DNA from: Bacteroidales bacterium
GTDB taxonomy: Bacteria > Bacteroidota > Bacteroidia > Bacteroidales > GCA-2748055
Assembly (NCBI GenBank): GCA_020636775.1
Contig: JACJXF010000003.1
Coordinates: forward strand, 84,518-148,517
Reading direction: 5' to 3'
Length of the DNA stretch: 64,000 nt
Part shown: positions 56,503-64,000 of the stretch, one piece after another
Layout: every line of letters starts with the position of its first letter
Position numbering within the stretch: the first letter of the stretch is position 1
Notes under the pieces: model-generated
Databases searched by the model: none
What the model saw: only the letters and a program-made list of their open reading frames with translations
Told to the model about the DNA's origin: nothing
Program-made: the position numbers and the translations under genes

Positions 56503-59500
56503 ATGCCTCAGAAATATTTCCATAAAAAGTTTATAAACCTCCTTTTTATATTTATCACTGCCAGTGCTTCTTTATTCGCTCAGAGCAATTCTGATGACTA
56601 TTGGCTGAACCACGGATTTACAACAGGCCAGACAGTTATTACAAATACAGGGAAATTTTATGACGATGGTGGATTTGATAAATACCATGCAGGCCAGAAC
56701 TGGACGGTAAAGTTTTGTTCGGAAAATGGAAATCCGATTACTCTTGATTTTAGCGGATTCAGGACGAATTACCAGGGAACACATATAGCCGGTGATTGGG
56801 TGAACTGGGACTACATGACTATTAATTATCCGGGAAACAGTTATGTTGCCTACCATAATGATACTCCACAGTTCAGTTTTACTTCGCCATCAGGATGCAT
56901 AACCTTTGGTCTTATTACAAAACCCACTAGTCCGCTCGATTCAGGATGGATAGCAGAAATAAGTGCAAATCCTCCTCCATCAAATAACGATCCCTGCACA
57001 GCTGCCTCACTGATTGTCGGGAACTCCTGCTCCCCTCAGTTTTTTTCCAATAAGGGAGCGTATAATACTACTACTCTGGGGAGCCCCCCCTGTCACACAT
57101 ACTTTGGCGGCGATGTCTGGTTTAAAGCTACCGTACCTGCTTCCGGTCAGTTGAAAATCCAGAGTCTTCCGGGTACTATGACATATGCCATTATGGATAT
57201 ATTTCAAAGTACTTCATGTGCAGGGCTGACGCGTATTACATGCGTTGATAATCTGAATTCCATGCCATCCATTGTTCTTACCGGAAGAACACCCGGTGAG
57301 GTAATTTACATTCGAATATTTGGCGATCAGGCAAAGAGCGGAACCTTTGGAATGTGCGCGACCGATCCCCTGGCACCTGTAAACGGTTATACAGGACCCG
57401 GTGGAGTAGGAGACAGCATAACCAATGTCGTCTGGCTTCGTGCTGATGCAGGAATACTGAATGCTTCAGATCTCCCTGCTGTAAATGGTGAAGCGGTAAA
57501 GACCTGGAAAGATAATAGCGGAAATTTGAATAACCTGGTTCAGAATACAGCTACTGACAGGCCACTTTTAAATACTACAGGACTTAATTCCATGCCTGAA
57601 CTGGTTTTTGATGGCGCCGGAGACAGGTTTTTCAGGGAAATTGGATCAATATCTGCTCCTTTGATGGTTTATACAATTGCCAGCTTTTCTTCAAATGCAA
57701 ACCAGAGCCTTCTCTCTGTTGGAGATGCTAATATTACCAATACATTTAGTATAAGCAGGGACGCAAGTCAGAATTACTATAGCTTTACGGGGGCCGCCAG
57801 AACCGGACCGGCATTAAGTATAAGTACTCCTTATCTTATCAGGGCTTACCATGCCAGCAGTGCTCCTTTTCACAGACTGAAACTTGGAATTACTTCTCAG
57901 ACTGTCACAGATTACAGTGCTCCGGCATTAAGTACAGATGGTAGTTTTAACATGGGAGCCAACCGTTTAGGCGCAGAAACATTTAACGGAAAGGTTTCAG
58001 AAGTGATTCTTTACAATAAAGCTCTGAACACTGCTCAGGAAAGAATTGTAAATAATTATTTATCATCAAAGTACGGAATTGATATCAGTACAAGTGATGT
58101 TTACCCCTATGAACCGGGCTATAAAAATGATGTTGCTGGTATTGGAAGGATTGATGCTTCCAATACGCATACCAAGGCACAGTCGGCCGGAATTCTTTCA
58201 ATAGGTGGTCCAAATGATCTCGGTGACGGAGAATTTCTTATGTTCGGTCACGATGGAGGCAGTATTTCTACCTGGGTCTCTGCTAATATTCCTTCATCAG
58301 ATCCAAATATCCTTCGTCTTTCCAGGACCTGGAGAGTTAAGCAAAGCGGGGGAAATGGAAGTGTTGGTCAGGTAAGTGTAGGAATTTCTAGTAAACTGTT
58401 ACCTGCCAATACCAGCGGATTCCTCTCCTATAATATATTTGTGGATGCAGACGGAGATTTCACCAGTGGAGCTACAGCCTATGGTACTATCTATTCAGGG
58501 ACGGAATATGTTGCCAATAACGTTACCCTGCCCGACGGATGTTACATAATGATTGGTATAGTTAAACCCTATGTCAGCTTCAATCTTGCCTCCTCGTCCG
58601 GTTTTGAAAATATTGCTAATCCATCTATCTCACTTTCACTGAATTATGCCATTTCAAGTCCTTTTACCGTAAACTACAGCGTTCCAGGAGGTACTGCTAC
58701 AGGTGGAGGAGTCGATTATACTTTAAGTCCGAATGTGGTTAGTTTCATTCCCGGCCAAAAAACCGCAGTAATCCAACCCTCCATAGTTGATGATAAAATA
58801 GTGGAAATACCTGATGAATATTTTGATATCAGCCTGGCAACGCCAACAGCAGGAGTGCTGCTCGGTTCCCAATCCACTCACAGGTATACCATTAAAAATA
58901 ATGATGTCGGTATTGTGATCACCTCAAGCACAACAACAATAGGAACATGTGCATCATCCACCGCAAGTTTAACAGCTACAGCCACAGGATCAGGACCTTT
59001 TACCTATTCATGGGCCCCGGCTACCGGGCTTTCATCCCCCGGAACTGCTACTACATCAGCTAAGCCTGCTTCAACTCAAAAATATAAAGTAACCATTACG
59101 GACACCAATGGCTTCAGCAATGTTGACTCTGTAACCATTACAGTTGTGCCGGCACTTGCAAAACCAGTAATAACTGTAACAGGTTCTCTTACATTTTGCA
59201 GTGGAGACAGTATCAAGCTTACTTCATCAGCTGCCAGCTCCTGGCTCTGGTCGAATGCAAAAACCACACAGGCTATTTATGTTACGAATTCAGGAACCTT
59301 TAATGTTATTGCCTATGACAGCTATGGATGTCCTTCTCCGGTTTCTGATAATGTTGTCACCGTTGCTCAGACCCTGGGAACACCTGTATTCACTTTGGGT
59401 GCGACCTCCACACGTTGCCAGGGTGTGGGTTCAGTTACCTATACTGCTACAGCCACTAATACCACAGGAATTACCTATAGCCTTGATGCAAGCTCACTCG

Positions 59501-62500
59501 GAGCGGGTAACACGATTGTGGCAGCAACAGGCGCTGTTTCATATGTTGCAGGATGGACCGGAACCTCTGTAATCACAGCCAGCGCAGCAGGTTGTTTCGG
59601 ACCTAAAACTGCTGTTCATACCGTAACTATTACTCCTACAGTCAGCACCCCGGTATTTACACTTGGTGCCACCTCCACCCGTTGCCAGGGAGCCGGATCG
59701 CTTATGTATACTGCTACAGCTTCCAATTCAACCGGCATGACCTATAGCCTGGACGGAACCTCAACCGGAGCCGGCAACAGCATAAATGCTTCCAACGGAA
59801 CTGTAAGTTATGTGGCCGGATGGAGCGGAACCTCTGTGGTTACTGCAAGTGCTGCCGGATGCAACGGACCTGTAACTTCCATCCACACAATTACTACAAC
59901 TCCAACCGTAAGTGCTCCCGTATTTACGGATGGGATGACCTCCACCCGTTGTCAGGGAGCAGGATCAGTTACTTATTCTGCAACAGCTACAAATTCAACC
60001 GGGATAACCTACAGTCTGGACGGAACCTCAACCGGAGCAGGCAACAGCATAAATGCTTCCAACGGAACCGTTAGCTATGTGGCCGGATGGAGCGGAACAT
60101 CAGTGGTAACAGCAAGTGCTGCCGGATGCAACGGACCTGTAACTTCCACGCATACCATAACTACAACACCAACTGTCAGCACCCCGGTATTTACACTTGG
60201 AGCAACGTCCACCCGTTGCCAGGGAGCCGGATCGCTTATGTATACTGCAACAGCTTCCAATACAACCGGGATTACCTACAGCCTGGACGGAACTTCAACC
60301 GGAGCCGGCAACAGCATAAATGCCACCGACGGAACCGTCAGTTATGTGGCCGGATGGAGCGGAACTTCTGTGGTTACGGCAAGTGCCGCAGGATGTAACG
60401 GACCTGTAACTTCCACGCATACCATAACTACAACACCAACTGTCAGCACCCCGGTATTTACACTTGGAGCAACGTCCACCCGTTGCCAGGGAGCCGGATC
60501 GGTTACATATACTGCTACAGCTTTCAATTCAACCGGCATGACCTATAGCCTGGACGGAACTTCAACCGGAGCCGGCAACAGCATAAATGCCACCGACGGA
60601 ACCGTCAGTTATGTGGCCGGATGGAGCGGAACTTCTGTGGTTACGGCAAGTGCCGCAGGATGTAACGGACCTGTAACATCCACTCACACCATAACTTCAA
60701 CTCCAACTGTCAGCACTCCGGTATTTACACTTGGAGCTACCTCCACCCGCTGCCAGGGCGCCGGATCAGTTACTTATACTGCAACCGCTACAAATTCAAC
60801 CGGCATCACCTACAGTCTGGATGGAACCTCCACCGGAGCAGGAAACAGCATAAATGCCACCGACGGAACTGTCAGCTATGTGGCCGGATGGAGCGGAACT
60901 TCGGTAGTTACTGCCAGTGCCGCAGGCTGCAACGGACCTGTAACTTCCACTCATACCATAACAACAACTCCAACTGTCAGTGTTCCGGTATTTACGCTTG
61001 GAGCCACCTCTACCCGCTGCCAGGGATCCGGATCGCTTATGTATACTGCGACAGCTGCTAATTCAACAGGGATTACCTACAGCCTGGACGGAACATCAAC
61101 CGGAGCCGGCAACAGCATAAATGCTTCCAACGGAACCGTCAGCTATGTGGCCGGCTGGAGCGGAACCTCTGTGGTTACTGCAAGTGCCGCAGGATGCAAC
61201 GGACCTGTAACTTCCACGCATACCATAACAACAACTCCAACTGTCAGTGTTCCGGTATTTACGCTTGGAGCCACCTCCACCCGTTGTCAGGGAGCCGGAT
61301 CAGTTACTTATACTGCAACAGCTTCCAATTCAACCGGGATTACCTACAGTCTGGACGGAAGCTCCACCGGAGCCGGAAACAGCATAAATGCTTCCAACGG
61401 AACCGTCAGCTATGTGGCCGGATGGAGCGGAACATCAGTTGTTACGGCAAGTGCTGCCGGCTGCAACGGACCTGTAACTTCCACGCATACAATTACCATT
61501 ACTCCTTCGGTTGGAACACCTGTTTTTGCTTTGGGTTCCGGGTCAAGCCGTTGCCAGGGAACAGGTTCAGTCATTTATACAGCTACCGCAAGCAATTCCA
61601 CTGGTTTAAGTTACTCGCTTGATGCTGTCTCCTCAGGAGCAGGAAACAGCATAAATGCCAGTGACGGGACGGTAAGTTATATGGCAGGATGGAGTGGAAA
61701 TTCTACAATTACAGCAACCGCCACAGGCTGCAATGGCCCTGTAAGCGCCTCACATCTTGTTACTACAAACCCACTGCCGGCTGCAGTATCAGGTGCCGAC
61801 AGATCTATCTGCCTGAATGAAAGTACAAGCCTTGGATCAACTGCTGTTTCAGGCAATACTTATAGCTGGAGTTCAACTCCGGCAGGTTTTACTTCAGCAC
61901 TTTCTGATCCTCTGGTAACGCCTGCATCTTCCACCACCTATACACTGCTTGAAACGGTCACTGCCACCGGATGTTCAAAATCCAATTCGGTTACAGTAAC
62001 AGTTCTGGCACTTCCCATAAAGCCTGTAGTTACAGCTTCCGGAGCAACAACCTTCTGTGAAGGGCAAAATGTTGACCTTGAAACCGGAGTTGCATCTTCC
62101 TACCTCTGGTCGAATGGTGAGACAACTCAAAAGATTACTGTCGATGCTGCCGGTAGTTATTCAGTTCAGGTAAGTGACGGCACATGCCTGAGTCCATCTT
62201 CTGATCCTGTAGCAATTACTGTTAATGCTATTCCTTCAAAACCAACGGTTCTTGCAAATGGACCTGTAAGTTTCTGCGAAGGGGGCAGTGTAATCCTTGA
62301 AGCCCCGGTAGCTGCATCCTATTTATGGTCAGGAGGAGAGATCTCGCAGAGCATTACCGTTTCTGCATCCGGAGATTACAGTGTTCAGGTAAGCGATGGA
62401 AACTGCAGCAGTCCTGTTTCTGATCCAGTAACGGTTACTGTTAATCTGAATCCGGCAAAGCCAGTTATTACTGTAGCTGGCAGCACAAGCATATGTGAAG

Positions 62501-64000
62501 GAGAAACTGTTGAATTGTCTTCATCACCGGCATCGTCCTATTTATGGTCAAATGGTGAAACTACGCAATCCATTAGTCCGGGTACTGCAGGAAGCTATTC
62601 AGTTATTATTACTGATGCTAATAGCTGTTCAAGTCCGGTTTCCGATCCGGTGAATCTTACCGTTAACTCACTGCCGGCGACTCCTGTTGTTTCAGTGGGT
62701 GGAAGCCTTGATTTTTGTCCCGGAGGAAGTGTGGTTTTAACTGCTCCATTATCTGACGGTTACCTTTGGTCAAGCGGTGAAACCAGTCAGTCTGTTACAG
62801 TTTCGCAAAGCGGATCATACAGCCTGCAGGTTTCAGATGCAAATTCCTGTCTGAGTCTTTCGTCATTGCCGGTTAATGTTAATGTTTATCCTGCACCGGA
62901 AAAGCCGGTTATAACTCCATCCGGCATTGTTACTATTATTACCGGGGATAATATCACATTAAGCAGCTCGTCGGCAAATTCTTATCTCTGGACTCCGGGC
63001 GGAGAAATCACTAGAGATATTGTGGTAAACTCTGCCGGCTTTTATTCTGTGGTAGTTACCGACCTGAATAATTGCAGCAGTGTAAGTTCTGATGCAGTTG
63101 AAGTTGTTGTTAAAACCAAGCTTGATAAACCTATGGTCAGCCTTTCAGCTGATCCCGATCTTTGTGAAGGTGAAAGTCTCACCCTTACTTCGGAACCGGC
63201 CGCATCTTACCTCTGGTCGACCGGTGCTACCAGCCAGAATATTATTGTAACTACAGCCGGGACATATAATCTGGTAGTTTTTAATTCAAACGGAATTTCC
63301 AGCGAAAATTCTGATGATGTTATTGTTACTATTAACCCAAATCCCCAAATAAGCATTGAAACTACCGATGCCTTATGCTTTGGATCTTCCGATGGTACGG
63401 CTTCTGCAGTGCTGATTTCAGGAACTCCGAACATGACTTATTTGTGGTCAAATTCGACTACTGGCCAGGTAGCTGGAGGGCTTAAAGCGGGTATATACAG
63501 TCTCACGGCTACTGACATGAACGGTTGCAAGGCAAGCATTTCAACTGAGATCAAACAACCTGAGAAACTTGATATTTCATTTAATATGCAGCTACCGGTA
63601 TGTCCCGATGCTGCAGATGGACAGATAGAGATTATGGTTACAGGAGGAACAGGATCCTACGCCTATTCATGGGATAAAGTTAGTGCAAGCACTGCCATCA
63701 TAAATGATCTTTCGCCCGACACCTATACTGTGAGTGTAACTGACGAAAATAGCTGTACTCTTGCAAAAGCTATTCAGCTTGGATTCCAGAACGAGACATG
63801 CATAAAGGTACCCGGAATTATTACCCCCAACAACGATGGATATAATGATACATGGGTAATTGAGGGACTGGATTTATATGAGGGTAACTCTGTAGAAATC
63901 TACAACCGCTATGGGAAGCTTATTTTTTACATGAGGTCATATGATAATAGCTGGGATGGTACCTATGAAGGTAAGGAATTACCAATGGAGTCCTATCATT
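56503..64000 (+). CDS. Giant multi-domain surface adhesin, type IX secreted (3' end beyond window)
   Basis: An open frame of 2499 codons that runs off the window. A signal peptide (1-27, ending LFAQ) precedes a CUB-like domain (to about 150), a Cys-bearing beta-sandwich (165-290), a LamG-like lectin fold and associated module (about 310-680), a Calx-beta domain (about 688-800), and Ig/PKD-like units. Nine 89-residue repeats fill about 957-1757. Six Ig-like units with FCEG and YLWSNGE motifs follow (about 1840-2275), then two SprB-like repeats and a type B sorting domain starting VPGIITPNNDGYNDTW at about 2435. Only some 20-25 residues seem to be missing. It should be a long surface stalk for adhesion or gliding. 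Confidence 0.9.
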   Translation, partial: MPQKYFHKKFINLLFIFITASASLFAQSNSDDYWLNHGFTTGQTVITNTGKFYDDGGFDKYHAGQNWTVKFCSENGNPITLDFSGFRTNYQGTHIAGDWVNWDYMTINYPGNSYVAYHNDTPQFSFTSPSGCITFGLITKPTSPLDSGWIAEISANPPPSNNDPCTAASLIVGNSCSPQFFSNKGAYNTTTLGSPPCHTYFGGDVWFKATVPASGQLKIQSLPGTMTYAIMDIFQSTSCAGLTRITCVDNLNSMPSIVLTGRTPGEVIYIRIFGDQAKSGTFGMCATDPLAPVNGYTGPGGVGDSITNVVWLRADAGILNASDLPAVNGEAVKTWKDNSGNLNNLVQNTATDRPLLNTTGLNSMPELVFDGAGDRFFREIGSISAPLMVYTIASFSSNANQSLLSVGDANITNTFSISRDASQNYYSFTGAARTGPALSISTPYLIRAYHASSAPFHRLKLGITSQTVTDYSAPALSTDGSFNMGANRLGAETFNGKVSEVILYNKALNTAQERIVNNYLSSKYGIDISTSDVYPYEPGYKNDVAGIGRIDASNTHTKAQSAGILSIGGPNDLGDGEFLMFGHDGGSISTWVSANIPSSDPNILRLSRTWRVKQSGGNGSVGQVSVGISSKLLPANTSGFLSYNIFVDADGDFTSGATAYGTIYSGTEYVANNVTLPDGCYIMIGIVKPYVSFNLASSSGFENIANPSISLSLNYAISSPFTVNYSVPGGTATGGGVDYTLSPNVVSFIPGQKTAVIQPSIVDDKIVEIPDEYFDISLATPTAGVLLGSQSTHRYTIKNNDVGIVITSSTTTIGTCASSTASLTATATGSGPFTYSWAPATGLSSPGTATTSAKPASTQKYKVTITDTNGFSNVDSVTITVVPALAKPVITVTGSLTFCSGDSIKLTSSAASSWLWSNAKTTQAIYVTNSGTFNVIAYDSYGCPSPVSDNVVTVAQTLGTPVFTLGATSTRCQGVGSVTYTATATNTTGITYSLDASSLGAGNTIVAATGAVSYVAGWTGTSVITASAAGCFGPKTAVHTVTITPTVSTPVFTLGATSTRCQGAGSLMYTATASNSTGMTYSLDGTSTGAGNSINASNGTVSYVAGWSGTSVVTASAAGCNGPVTSIHTITTTPTVSAPVFTDGMTSTRCQGAGSVTYSATATNSTGITYSLDGTSTGAGNSINASNGTVSYVAGWSGTSVVTASAAGCNGPVTSTHTITTTPTVSTPVFTLGATSTRCQGAGSLMYTATASNTTGITYSLDGTSTGAGNSINATDGTVSYVAGWSGTSVVTASAAGCNGPVTSTHTITTTPTVSTPVFTLGATSTRCQGAGSVTYTATAFNSTGMTYSLDGTSTGAGNSINATDGTVSYVAGWSGTSVVTASAAGCNGPVTSTHTITSTPTVSTPVFTLGATSTRCQGAGSVTYTATATNSTGITYSLDGTSTGAGNSINATDGTVSYVAGWSGTSVVTASAAGCNGPVTSTHTITTTPTVSVPVFTLGATSTRCQGSGSLMYTATAANSTGITYSLDGTSTGAGNSINASNGTVSYVAGWSGTSVVTASAAGCNGPVTSTHTITTTPTVSVPVFTLGATSTRCQGAGSVTYTATASNSTGITYSLDGSSTGAGNSINASNGTVSYVAGWSGTSVVTASAAGCNGPVTSTHTITITPSVGTPVFALGSGSSRCQGTGSVIYTATASNSTGLSYSLDAVSSGAGNSINASDGTVSYMAGWSGNSTITATATGCNGPVSASHLVTTNPLPAAVSGADRSICLNESTSLGSTAVSGNTYSWSSTPAGFTSALSDPLVTPASSTTYTLLETVTATGCSKSNSVTVTVLALPIKPVVTASGATTFCEGQNVDLETGVASSYLWSNGETTQKITVDAAGSYSVQVSDGTCLSPSSDPVAITVNAIPSKPTVLANGPVSFCEGGSVILEAPVAASYLWSGGEISQSITVSASGDYSVQVSDGNCSSPVSDPVTVTVNLNPAKPVITVAGSTSICEGETVELSSSPASSYLWSNGETTQSISPGTAGSYSVIITDANSCSSPVSDPVNLTVNSLPATPVVSVGGSLDFCPGGSVVLTAPLSDGYLWSSGETSQSVTVSQSGSYSLQVSDANSCLSLSSLPVNVNVYPAPEKPVITPSGIVTIITGDNITLSSSSANSYLWTPGGEITRDIVVNSAGFYSVVVTDLNNCSSVSSDAVEVVVKTKLDKPMVSLSADPDLCEGESLTLTSEPAASYLWSTGATSQNIIVTTAGTYNLVVFNSNGISSENSDDVIVTINPNPQISIETTDALCFGSSDGTASAVLISGTPNMTYLWSNSTTGQVAGGLKAGIYSLTATDMNGCKASISTEIKQPEKLDISFNMQLPVCPDAADGQIEIMVTGGTGSYAYSWDKVSASTAIINDLSPDTYTVSVTDENSCTLAKAIQLGFQNETCIKVPGIITPNNDGYNDTWVIEGLDLYEGNSVEIYNRYGKLIFYMRSYDNSWDGTYEGKELPMESYH
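59371..61773 (+). repeat. Nine tandem in-frame 267-bp repeats inside the adhesin gene
   Basis: Nine units, each exactly 267 bp (89 codons), with the PVF motif codon GTA recurring at 59386, 59653, 59920, 60187, 60454, 60721, 60988, 61255 and (as GTT) 61522. Units 2-8 are near-identical; 1 and 9 are diverged. Each unit has a conserved Cys in STRCQG and another in AGCNGP. Copies share mosaic stretches: 60130-60232 equals 60397-60499, and 60281-60410 equals 60548-60677. Confidence 0.95.

Noticed and set aside
59820..61622. Several plus-strand open frames of 80-140 codons inside the adhesin repeats
   Set aside because: They are in another frame than the adhesin, recur with the repeat period and have low-complexity products; they are shadows of the repeat composition.
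59371..61773. Regular repeats resembling a CRISPR or satellite array
   Set aside because: The unit is 267 bp with no short repeat-spacer structure, and the units are read through in one open frame as protein domains.

Overview
The window is a stretch of a Bacteroidota chromosome, most likely from the Bacteroidales/Marinilabiliales side of the phylum. The evidence is two proteins with type IX secretion type B (CHU_C) sorting domains, promoters of the Bacteroidetes form TTG-N19-TANNTTTG, an ExbB-ExbD-ExbD-TonB operon, start codons without clear Shine-Dalgarno sites, and moderate GC. The order-level placement is inference. No phage, insertion sequence, integrase or CRISPR array was seen. Most of the window is housekeeping chromosome with a few accessory envelope genes.

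Layout. 1-3000: the N-terminal end of an MFS transporter, a small exported barrel-like protein and an S37-type peptidase. 3400-8900: an OPT oligopeptide transporter, a lone PqqD-like protein, the dipeptidase PepD and an exported Gfo/Idh/MocA oxidoreductase, probably a peptide uptake and breakdown cluster. 8900-13800: metF and metH on the minus strand, with a promoter and a leader of about 200 nt. 13800-24500: an exported beta-propeller/SpoIIE phosphatase sensor, an acyl-CoA synthetase, an MFS carrier, an acyltransferase, a YhcH-like lipoprotein, purA and a Fur-family regulator. 24600-34900: a full-length RelA/SpoT enzyme, an FN3 protein with a type IX signal, two tandem ClC genes with CBS domains, glyA, a lone receiver protein and a TauE/SafE permease. 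34900-38900: tonB-exbD-exbD-exbB and nhaD. 39000-45200: tamB, tsaD and a small HD hydrolase resembling ppGpp hydrolases. 45300-56100: a SiaC-like phosphoprotein, an exported amylase, an exported C26 amidotransferase, purL, tRNA-Thr(CGT), a HAD phosphatase, a uridine-kinase-like NTPase, a small lipoprotein and an exported ankyrin protein with a putative barrel. 56500-64000: a giant type IX secreted adhesin cut off by the window end.

Functional links. MetH, MetF, GlyA, PurA and PurL belong to one-carbon and purine metabolism. RelA/SpoT and the small HD protein could both act on (p)ppGpp, while the SpoIIE sensor and the SiaC-like protein could belong to a phosphorylation switch. TonB/Exb, TamB, the ankyrin-barrel protein and the type IX cargo serve the outer membrane and cell surface.

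The most notable features are nine in-frame tandem units of exactly 267 bp with mosaic near-identity in the adhesin; a 9-bp GTNACGGNN minisatellite at two separate intergenic sites; an apparent one-base disruption of the tamB 5' end at an A7 tract; a promoter so close to the second ClC start that its mRNA should be leaderless; and ClC filter substitutions.
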